From Homarus americanus (Eukaryota; Arthropoda; Malacostraca; Decapoda; Nephropidae), in NCBI RefSeq assembly GCF_018991925.1, contig NW_024722158.1, forward strand, positions 5,360,778-5,424,777: a stretch of DNA of 64,000 bases. The letters run 5' to 3'. The position numbers and the translations under genes were made by a program. Positions 12,498-23,200 of this stretch are shown piece by piece (the first letter of the stretch is position 1; each line of letters starts with the position of its first letter). A model generated the notes under the pieces. That model ran no database searches, was not told the origin of the DNA, and saw only the letters and a list, made by a program, of their open reading frames with translations.

Positions 12498-13015
12498 GGG
12501 TCCGACTAATTACCCAAATATAGCCAAATATAGCCGGAATGAAGTCAAATAATGGTCCTAGATGAATAAATCGGACTGCTAATCACTTCTCGACTAGTAT
12601 TTGGTGTCACGAAGTCACAAAAAATTGGTAAACTTAATTTAATCTGAGTAATAGATCAAGTGCATGTACCTAACCTAATCTAACCTAACACAACACAACT
12701 CAGATTAAATTAAGTTTACCAATTTTTTGTGACTTCGTGACACCAAATAATAATCGAGAAGTGATTTACAGCCCGAATTACGCTTGTACGACCATCATTT
12801 GACTTCATTGCGGCTACATTTGGGTAATTCCTCGCTCCCTCGGTACATGCACGCGATCTATTAACTCAGATTAAAGTAAGTTTTCCAATTTTTTGTGACT
12901 TTCTGACGCCAAATACTAGTCGAGAAGTGATTAGCAGTCCGATTTATTCATGTAGGACCATTATTTGACTTCATTCCGGCTATATTTGGCTATATTTGGG
13001 TAATTAGTCGGACCG
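12498..13015. mobile_element. Foldback DNA element, copy 2, with 9-bp target duplication
   Basis: The ends are GGGTCCGACTAATTACCC and its complement. The flanks are GGTAGGCAG at 12489-12497 and 13016-13024. The element has one forward arm and two successive reverse arms. The inner reverse arm (ending near 12830) matches copy 1 better (GCGGCTACATTTGGG), whereas the outer arms carry CCGGCTATATTTGG. It appears to be a chimera of two subfamilies. No coding capacity. Confidence 0.85.
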
Positions 13016-13024
13016 GGTAGGCAG

Positions 13025-15640
13025 GGGTTATATGACTATTTTACCCTCAGTTATATATAAACTATTAATGTGAATAATTATTATTCAATATATTTATGTA
13101 TGATTTTACTGTATAAATGTGTTTCAATTTACTAATATTTACAATATAACTTAACTAACTTACAAATTATAAATATAATATAATATCTTGAAGGGTTCTA
13201 AAATAAAACAAAGTTCTTCTGGTCACAGAAAATACTACATATTATTTTATTGATAACTTTAAACTATTGTAACAAAATCGACGAAGTAGAGATAGGAACA
13301 CGTAAAATTAATGATAAGGGAGATAAAACATGATTAATTTATAAATCAATTTATTAAGAAAACCAACAGCTCAATGTTTAACGGTTATGATACAGTTTAG
13401 GTATCAGGTATAGACTAAAAAATGTTTATCTAACCTAACCTAACCCAATTCAACCTACATCATTATATGTCCATAAGAGAAGTGGGACATCTTGGAGTAT
13501 CTGAAGATAATTAAGGGAGATAATGATTAAGCATTTAACATTTAAGTTATTATGTAATGACTAGTGTAATAATGCCCACAGCCATCCTGTCCATAATCCC
13601 ATTAAAATCGTAGTAAAATCATAAGCAATCTCCACAGCTAACGGTCAAATACCCTTTGGATATTTGCCCAGCCAGCACAGTCAAATAACACCTTCATAAC
13701 TTGTACTGAGCCATTATTGGGTAGTAGTGGTGGAGTCACTTAGTATCAGAGTACTGTGTTTATATTTGATTCATATTATCCACAGTTGTTCTGTGGATGA
13801 TGTAGTATTAATGGTAAAATTTCACTTGTTACCACCAAGCATTTGGAAGTTGAAATTATGCTTGATGGATGTAAAATGTTATATAGATTTGATTCTATTG
13901 TTTGCAATTTTTTTGGTACAAATTTATAATTAAAAAAGTTTTGATTTTAGGGGAAAATTTGACATTTCCTACGAACATATAGGACAAGAGTTTACAGTGT
14001 ATGTAATTAATTTGCATTAGTATATATGTATACTGTATTGAATGCACTAGTATAGAATATATAACCTAATCTAAACCATCCTAACCTAACCCATAGACTA
14101 TACCAAGATCTGATAGGTTAACAAACCAGCTACTAAAATGTAAAATATCTCACTTATACAGTACTTAATTTGTGACAGAAATGCCATAGAAGAAAAGTGT
14201 TTTAGAATGATCAAAACTACTGATTGCAACCATAAAATTATCAAAAAATTTTGGGTGGCAACAAATGACATAATATCATATTAACTTGTAAAAATTAACA
14301 CAACTTTTTATTTTAATTATAAATACCAGTATTTTTTTATCTCTTCTCTATGAATATAAATCACCTGTAATGGGCAGGGCATGAAAGATGACGGAGAGTA
14401 CGGGGTAAAATACGGTGAAGAACTGATCATGTGACACTAAAATGATGTCTCCACGTTCTTTGACACAGAGAAATTAACTGTTTACAGTAAACAATCTACT
14501 AAAAAATATGACGTGGCAGCCCGTGTTGTCGTCTGCTCTTAAACCAACAAACAGTGAATCCGGTAATACTGTACTTAACTTGTCAATAAATGACAGAGCC
14601 TCATATTGGGGGTTTTATTACCATAAATATAAAATTATTATCTTTTTTTTTCTTAGAGGCTTTACTATCCAGAGCCATGAGTCTATTATCTCCACAAATC
14701 CCTTATTTATTTTTTTGTTTGGTTAAGTAGGATCTTAAACCTATTTTATGCACATTATAAATTATGAGAATTATATTGTTGGAATCAAATCCCATAATAT
14801 GAGTTTAAATACATTTCCAATTTCTTTTGAGTAGTATTGGTTAATGAGTGAAACTTATGTTCTTATATTTTATTTTCCCTCCCTGGTTATGACTTCTTGT
14901 TGGCGTTGCTTTTTATCAAGTCGTAAATTATCTGCAAGACCCATTGTCAGATTTATAGCCGAGTGGGGAGGCCTGTTTAACGACCAAGAGGGCCAAGACT
15001 ATTTATTAACGACTCTGCCATATATGACATTATTAGTTGTAATTTCTATAATGAAGCCATTTGGAAATAAAACCAATTATACAACAGAACACTAACATTA
15101 TTTATGAAAATTAATGAGTCAGCTCACAACATTTTATGTATAACATATATGAACTCATAAATTATTAAACTACACACACATATTTGTAATGATAGTTTAA
15201 GTATATAACATAGACAGGAAAGAATTATATAAACTGAAGTACAGCAACGAACAACTGAATGTAAATTAATTTTTCTCAAATAACCAACAAGACAATAATG
15301 AAAACTGATAATGTTTAAAAAATAATTGACAAACAGAGAAATAATGAGAAAATATTCCTTCCATTAATAACATCTATATACAGTACACAGTACTATACTC
15401 GTTATGTGATAGTGATAATTAACTTAATACAATTTAATTTTCCTGCTTTTTCCTCCAAATTCAATTTCTGTGTAAGGTCTGCCCAAAATACAGTCAAGAC
15501 CAGGTTACTTTTTCTACTATGAGTCATTGAACGCCTGTATGGTGTAAGCACGTGACAATTGAGAAGGAGTGTTCACACATTGCACTGCTTGTACCAAATG
15601 TGAGGGCAGCTGCATAAAACTTGTGTATGTGAGTTAGTCC
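13025..15640. other. AT-rich noncoding DNA
   Basis: Only short frames without protein character. Short TAACC/TTAGG runs occur near 13435 and 14085. Nothing else was recognised. Confidence 0.5.
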
Positions 15641-15650
15641 ATTTCAGAAA

Positions 15651-16022
15651 GGATATGATATCTTGAAATTTTCACCAATGTTTTTGAGAACTGGGCAATA
15701 AAATTCTTCAATAAGTCACTTAGCAACATGACATTCACTTACCAGAAGAGACGACTCATTGTCGACGCCTATGAGTTTAGCCAATGGGACAAGATTTTCC
15801 GGAAGTAATTAACAATTCTTGGATTCTGGCCAATGACTAGAAATGACTGTAAGTAGTCTAATATTATGCTCACCAAACCCAGCATTTAGTTCACCAAGGC
15901 AGTTATCTAAAATATTGTAGTACAGTTGATGATGTAAATCAGCTTCACTATCAAAACCATGAACATTAGAATGTCTTACAGTTGTTTCAGTCACTTTTAA
16001 GTATTGGAGCAGTTTGTGTTTA
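15651..16022 (-). pseudogene. Dead hAT-superfamily transposase fragment (ZMYM1/THAP12-like domain)
   Basis: Reading down from 16022 on the minus strand, the frame gives HKLLQYLKVTETTVRHSNVH, then ADLHHQLYYNILDNCLGELN and ...GEHNIRLLTV. A stop follows at SKNC*, then LLPENLVPLAKLIGVDNESS, LLVSECHVAK, a second stop, and LIEEFYCPVLKNIGENFK. The order YY-x(n)-LD-x(n)-ELN followed by LxPLAxxxGxD is typical of the middle of domesticated and free hAT transposases. The reading frame persists across two stops, which marks it as a relic rather than a gene. A 50-base piece of it is duplicated at 16351-16400. Confidence 0.6.
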
Positions 16023-17340
16023 TTTCAACGACCCAAAGGCAGTCCTGGTGGATCAAGTTTCCAATCTAGATCATTGGAACAACTTATTGGTAGGGGTACC
16101 CGCCCTATGGCAGTTCCCAGGAATATAAAAACATTTTCACTCCAAATTTTGGTACAGCACATTGAGATAGAATATATTCAAAACTTAGGAAATGACTTTG
16201 TTGATAAAAGTCTTGTTTCCATATGAATTCAAAGACCATCAGTTATTTACAAATGTGATCATGAGCACGCAGCCATGCATCAGCCAACAGTCCCACCAAT
16301 ACTGGAGTCTCGAGTACAGCAGACAGTGTTTTAGAGAAGAAACAACAACATCTTACAGTTGTTTCAGTCACTTTTAAGTATTGGAGCAGTTTGTGTTTAT
16401 ACCACTACCATTATTATTTCTCTACAGATACATCAGTGATGGTGGGGCCATCACATTATCAGCTGTTGTGGATTTCTCAATTCAACGTTTATATTGCAGA
16501 CTCCACATAAGGTGCGTTTATTTCACTAGACCTTAAGGTTTATAAAGTATCTTTTGTCAGGTTTTGGTCCCACACAAAATTTAGCTTTAGATAATAATGG
16601 AAGTCTTGTACTTTGTGAATAATTTTGGCCAGGTACAGTACGGATATCTTTCTAAATTTATCCAAGTGACCAAGTCTTTAGGGGTGGGGGGGGGTCATAA
16701 GTTGTTTATTACAATTTTACAAGATTTTTTTCTTCTATATTTTCAGGTAAAACACTTCCATTCAGCAATTGGTGTGCAGTGTCCAGATAGTCAACATTTA
16801 GTAAGGAAAATTCTTACTGTACTTTACTTTCATTTACTGTATATATACAATACTTTCAAATTAATAGTATGTATGCAATCAAATATGTTCTTTATGGTCA
16901 TGGCCAATGAATTTAAAAATGAACACGAGACGCCCGTTCTCTCGGTAAGGTTGTCAAAATCCTTCGTCTGAGGCGTCGGAAACTTAGATGTATTTTTTGT
17001 GCCATCTGTGGGTATCTAGTAGTTTTGATTACATGTACCCAATAGGGCATCACATGGGCATTAGTTTGTAACAGTTATACAATGAATGGCACTTTGATGT
17101 CAATTGGTGATAATTATACATAGTACATGATATATACTGTACATTAATTAAGTTACCCAGAAGCCATCATGTGGGTGTATCCAGGTTGATCACTTTAGTT
17201 CATGTTTCAGGTATAGTTTACAGTTCTACTGTACTTGTGGTTTATTTAGAAGATCATTATCATTCAACTTTGGAATATGAAACGTAAAGTTTATTCAATA
17301 TTTATTTATTTATTTTATTATACACAGACATTGTAGGAGT
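16023..17340. other. Noncoding; contains a 50-bp duplicate of the hAT relic
   Basis: Bases 16351-16400 are identical to 15974-16023 (both begin TCTTACAGTTGTTTCAGTCA), in direct orientation 377 bp apart. The DNA between them may be more of the same relic. A 124-aa open frame at 16597-16971 has no coding character. Confidence 0.6.
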
Positions 17341-17344
17341 GCAA

Positions 17345-17525
17345 ACCATTACAAACACCTCCCAGTGCAAGTGCCTCTACCAGTGCAAGTGCCTCTACCA
17401 CTACAAATGCCTCCCCCAGTACAAACGCCTCCCCCAGTACAAACGCCTCCCCCAGTACAAACGCCTCCCCCAGTACAAACGCCTCCCCCAGTACAAACGC
17501 CTCCCCCCAGTACAAACGCCATCCC
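17345..17525. repeat. 18-bp minisatellite
   Basis: About nine units; the last six are near-identical copies of CCTCCCCCAGTACAAACG and the earlier ones are more diverged. The unit is a multiple of three, so it opens long repetitive frames on both strands that are not taken as genes. Confidence 0.9.
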
Positions 17526-18319
17526 TCAACAAGCCACCAGAGGCCTCCCCACACTGAACAACAATTACATATTACACTAAATATTACAAACCACTAAGAG
17601 AAATGGATCCGTGCGAGATATTCAAACCTCTCACAATCCGTTTGATTGATGTCCGTGTATCTCGTTGTACACCTTGTTGATACTTCACCTGTGGACGAAA
17701 AATATATTATAAAATGGAAATTTTTTGCAACCACAACAAAACTGTGACTACCATGATAGTTAATAATGCAACTGTACATAATGTATCTTGCTATTTTTAA
17801 TACTTTGTGTGGCTTTAATCGAGGTTCACTCTTACAATCTTGAATGCATTAGTACAGTACTTTAAATATTTTCTCAAGTTTTGCTAAATTATAACAAAAA
17901 TATTTCGGTAATACTTAACTTTCACATTGCACTATTCTTACAGTAGTGTACAGAACAACAATTCTGTTCTTTCTTAGTAAAGTGGTAGTCATCAAGGTGT
18001 GGGATGCTGGACAGTAGTGGTCACCTTGTTGTGTCTGGTCCATCTATCTTGTACACCATCCACTTGCAACATGATTATTTGTTTTTAGATACCGGGTACT
18101 CTACATCTGAATTAATTAAGCTATTTTATATCACTACCAATACACAATATTGAGGTTTACTTGTACTGTATGTTTTTAAATACACTATTTTAAGTAATAC
18201 CTGTACCGGTACAGTAAAGTGGAGTCAGTATTTATTATCCAGATCACTTTCCTGGTGACTGTTTTAGTGTTTGTTTGACCAAAATTCAACATTATCTTTG
18301 TTATACATGAAGCTTTAAC

Positions 18320-18598
18320 CCTGTACTGTACTGATCTATATTATACAGTAATGTACTGTACAGTATTTCAGTTGTAGCATTAATGAGGGACAACTGTATT
18401 GTACTGTACTGTTCTGCACTGATCCATATTTTACTGTACTCTTCTGTACTGTTTTGATCCATATACTGTACTGTTTTGTTCTGATCCATATTATACTGTT
18501 CTGTTCTGTACTGATCCATATTATACTGTACTGTTCTGATCCATATTATACTGTACTGTTCTGTTCTGATCCACATTATACTGTACTCTTCTGTACTG
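18320..18598. repeat. Degenerate TACTG/CTGATCCATA tandem repeat block
   Basis: Tandem TACTGTACTGTTCTG strings separated by ATCCATATTATA. It is related in inverted orientation to the block at 19110-19490; both carry the motif CCCTCATTAATG or its complement. Confidence 0.8.
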
Positions 18599-18654
18599 CA
18601 CTTGGGGGTTAATATTCAGGTTCTATCTTCACACAGTCAAGGACGTAGTTTTGG

Positions 18655-18804
18655 AGTGTGTGGCCATATGTCTGGCCACACACTTTACATTTAGTCTTGT
18701 TCACATCTGCCTGAGGGACATACTGCCAGAGTGTGTGGCCATATGTCTGGCCACACACTACATATAGTGTTATTCACATCTGCTTGAGGAACATACTGCC
18801 AGAG
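18655..18804. repeat. Tandem duplication (~75 bp x2) carrying a perfect hairpin
   Basis: Each unit starts with a 30-base inverted repeat (18655-18684 and 18730-18759): AGTGTGTGGCCA and its exact complement around a 6-base loop TATGTC. Each ends with GGACATACTGCCAG or GAACATACTGCCAG. The hairpin is perfectly conserved between the copies although the rest of the unit has drifted. Confidence 0.85.
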
Positions 18805-19109
18805 GCACTTATATCCTAACCTTAGTCTATCAGTTACAACATCTTATAATGTAGTGATGTTGTTACTTGCTCCATATACATGTTTCACTTGCTACATCTC
18901 ATCATGGTAAACTATGGATCGACTAATGCCTGTTAGCATTCACCTGCTTGCATTCATAAGAACATTGAACAAAGTGGCACTTTAAGCTAAGGTTTCTTTG
19001 CTCATAATTAATTTCAGATCAATAAGATCAATATTAAGGGAGATATATAGACTTTACCCTTCAATTTATAGAAATAACTGTAGCTGTAACACCATTATTA
19101 ATGGTCCAT

Positions 19110-19490
19110 CTGATGTACAGTACAGTACAGATGTCCATCATTAATACTAAAACTGATGTACAGTACAGTACAGATGTCCCACATTAATGCTACAACTGAT
19201 GTACAGTATAGCACAGTACAGTACAAAACAGTTCAGAAGAGTACAGTTCAGTACAGTATAGTACAGTACAGTACACTACAGTATAGTATAGTTCAGTACA
19301 GTACAGTACAGCACAGCACAGCACAGCACAGCACAGAACAAAACAGTTCAGAACAGTACAGTACAGTATATTACAGTTCAGTACAGAACAGCACAGTTCA
19401 GAACAGTACAGTACATTATATTACAGTTCAGTACAGAACAGCACAGTTCAGAACAGTACAGTACAGATGTCCCTCATTAATGTTACAACT
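19110..19490. repeat. CAGTA / GTACAGTACA repeat block
   Basis: Nearly pure CAGTA-type pentamers with variants (CAGCA, CAGAA, CAGTT). It is bounded on both sides by GATGTCC(C)TCATTAATG and CAACTGATGTA. Runs of CAGCACAGCACAG lie near 19310. Confidence 0.9.
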
Positions 19491-19499
19491 GATGTAAAT

Positions 19500-20284
19500 A
19501 AATGTATCTTTAACGGGTGAGTTAAATGTCAGTTATAATAGGATAAAATTATTTATTTCCTTGTTTACAACGACTGATTTAACTGAGAACTATTTACATG
19601 AATGTGTTGTGAGGTTGGTAATGTAGTCACTGAAGAGCGGCGACGTACAGTACAGTATCTGCAAAAAAAAAAGAAGAGTTTCCACTGATAAGGTATGTTA
19701 ATACACCTTGTACCTGTACCCTAGTGGCAGGAATGTGGACTGAGGACGACTATATGTACGGTAATAACACAGTAAATATAGTTTATACCTTTAGAATAAT
19801 TCAAGAGGAAATATAAGGTACTAGAGTGTGAAGTAATAAGACGATCTGTGACGAAGAGGAGAGTAAAATAAACTTACAGGACTTGACACAGTTTCCCTTA
19901 CCAAAGTGACACTAAATAAATGAAGCAAAATATAAATATATACAGAAATAACATATAATATCCAATAGTAACAAAATAAAACTCAGATTCTGTAATCTTT
20001 TCGGATCACAAAAAGCCCACAATAAGAACTAGAAACAAAAATGATGGCGATCATCCTTCTAGAGACACAAGGATCATGGAGGGACACCCCTAACATAAAA
20101 AGCCTTGAGAAAACATCAAATAGAATAACTTGGCTTGACCGAGACAGGCCTTGTGCTGTACCCTTCTTGCACCCTCGGAGCTAATGCGCTCTAATCTCTA
20201 TATTACCAACCAACCTAACTATTTCAATACTGTTGTGGATAGACTAAGAATGAATATATAATCAAGTTTAATGGAAAAATGAAA
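19500..20284. other. AT-rich noncoding DNA
   Basis: No gene or clear repeat was recognised. Confidence 0.45.
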
Positions 20285-23200
20285 ACATTTATTCACTAAT
20301 GAAATATAATAGTTACCCCTGCACAGTTTTCTGTAATCAAATATAATAGTTACTCCAAATCTGACTCCTGTGATGAAATATAATAGTTTGCCTTAAAACC
20401 TTCTTCTCAGTGTTCTGTGATCAAATCTAATAGTTGAAATATAATAGTTACCTCAATTACCCTCTCAATTTTCTGTTTTCAAATATAATGGCTATCCCTC
20501 ATCCGTCTTCTGTGATGAAATATAATAGTCACCCCAAAAACCTTTCTTGCAGTTTTCTGTGATCAAATCTAATAGTTGAAATATAATAGTTACCCCTAAA
20601 ACCTTCCTCTTATATTACTTTAGGATGCCACCTTTTTGGCGAGTTACACGAATTTATGTAATTACAGCGTTAATTACATGAATAATCAAAAAGGCTTTTA
20701 ATAGCATACTCTATTTCATATTTACTAATTAATGCAATGATCTTATAAAAGATACTTTCACAAAAACTAGTGAAATCATTAAATATAATTCTTTTATGGG
20801 ATTAAATATAATAGTTACCCCTTTTTAGAGTTCTGTCATGAAATATAATAGTTACCCCTTCTTAGTTTTCTGTGATGGAATATAATAGTTACCCCTTAAA
20901 CCTTCTTCTTCTTCCTCTCATCAAAACACTAATCCTTCTTATTCTTCTTCTTTCTTCTTCTTCCTCTCATCAAAACACAAGGGAAAGATTGAAAGCTAGA
21001 GGGAAGAAACAAACTTCGAAGGGGTCATTTTTTTTGGGCCGCCTGTCCCCAACCCTGCCCCCTGAAACCTAGTTTACTTATATTACTTTAGGATGCCACC
21101 TTTTTGGCGAGTTACACGAATTTATGTAATTACAGCGTTAATTACATGAATAATCAAAAAGGCTTTTAATAGCATACTCTATTTCATATTTACTAATTAA
21201 TGCAATGATCTTATAAAAGATACTTTCACAAAAACTAGTGAAATCATTAAATATAATTCTTTTATGGGATTAAATATAATAGTTACCCCTTCTTAGAGTT
21301 CTGTCATGAAATATAATAGTTACCCCTTCTTAGTTTTCTGTGATGGAATATAATAGTTACCCCTTAAACCTTCTTCTTCTTCCTCTCATCAAAACACTAA
21401 TCCTTCTTATTCTTCTTCTTTCTTCTTCTTCCTCTCATCAAAACACAAGGGAAAGATTGAAAGCTAGAGGGAAGAAACAAACTTCGAAGTGGTCATTTTT
21501 TTTGGGCCGCCTGTGCCCCCAACCCCTGCCACCCGAGTTACACCCATGAATAATCAAAAAGGCTTTTAATAGCATACTCTATTTCATATTTACTAATTAA
21601 TGCAATGATCTTATAAAAGATACTTTCACAAAAACTAGTGAAATCATTAAATATAATTCTTTTATGGGATTAAATATAATAGTTACCCCTTCTTAGAGTT
21701 CTGTCATGAAATATAATAGTTACCCCTTCTTAGTTTTCTGTGATGGAATATAATAGTTACCCCTTAAACCTTCTTCTTCTTCCTCTCATCAAAACACTAA
21801 TCCTTCTTATTCTTCTTCTTTCTTCTTCTTCCTCTCATCAAAACACAAGGGAAAGATTGAAAGCTAGAGGGAAGAAACAAACTTCGAAGGGGTCATTTTT
21901 TTTGGGCCGCCTGTCCCCAACCCTGCCCCCTGAAACCTAGTTTACTTATATTACTTTAGGATGCCACCTATTTGGCGAGTTACACGAATTTATGTAATTA
22001 CTTCATTAATTACATGAATAATCAAAAAGGCTTTTAATAGCATACTCTATTTCATATTTACTAATTAATGCAATGATCTTATAAAAGATACTTTCACAAA
22101 AACTAGTGAAATCATTAAATATAATTCTTTTATGGGATTAAATATAATAGTTACCCCTTCTTAGAGTTCTGTCATGAAATATAATAGTTACCCCTTCTTA
22201 GTTTTCTGTGATGGAATATAATAGTTACCCCTTAAACCTTCTTCTTCTTCCTCTCATCAAAACACTAATCCTTCTTATTCTTCTTCTTTCTTCTTCTTCC
22301 TCTCATCAAAACACAAGGGAAAGATTGAAAGCTAGAGGGAAGAAACAAACTTCGAAGTGGTCATTTTTTTTGGGCCGCCTGTCCCCAACCCTGCCCCCTG
22401 AAACCTAGTTTACTTATATTACTTTAGGATGCCACCTATTTGGCGAGTTACACGAATTTATGTAATTACTTCATTAATTACATGAATAATCAAAAAGGCT
22501 TTTAATAGCATACTCTATTTCATATTTACTAATTAATGCAATGATCTTATAAAAGATACTTTCACAAAAACTAGTGAAATCATTAAATATAATTCTTTTA
22601 TGGGATTAAATATAATAGTTACCCCTTCTTAGAGTTCTGTCATGAAATATAATAGTTACCCCTTCTTAGTTTTCTGTGATGGAATATAATAGTTACCCCT
22701 TAAACCTTCTTCTTCTTCCTCTCATCAAAACACTAATCCTTCTTATTCTTCTTCTTTCTTCTTCTTCCTCTCATCAAAACACAAGGGAAAGATTGAAAGC
22801 TAGAGGGAAGAAACAAACTTCGAAGTGGTCATTTTTTTTGGGCCGCCTGTCCCCAACCCTGCCCCCTGAAACCTAGTTTACTTATATTACTTTAGGATGC
22901 CACCTATTTGGCGAGTTACACGAATTTATGTAATTACTTCATTAATTACATGAATAATCAAAAAGGCTTTTAATAGCATACTCTATTTCATATTTACTAA
23001 TTAATGCAATGATCTTATAAAAGATACTTTCACAAAAACTAGTGAAATCATTAAATATAATTCTTTTATGGGATTAAATATAATAGTTACCCCTTCTTAG
23101 AGTTCTGTCATGAAATATAATAGTTACCCCTTCTTAGTTTTCTGTGATGGAATATAATAGTTACCCCTTAAACCTTCTTCTTCCTCTCATCAAAACACTA

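Noticed and set aside
14508..15095. Two plus-strand frames with possible splice sites nearby (TCCG|GTAATA)
   Set aside because: Neither translation shows a recognisable pattern, and no continuous gene model could be built.
16597..16971. 124-codon frame on the plus strand
   Set aside because: AT-rich, no domain, no conserved pattern; it includes a G-run-encoded GGG and random hydrophobic stretches.
17339..17580. PPVQTP-repeat and VLGEAF-repeat frames on both strands
   Set aside because: Both come from an 18-bp minisatellite, which opens frames on either strand.
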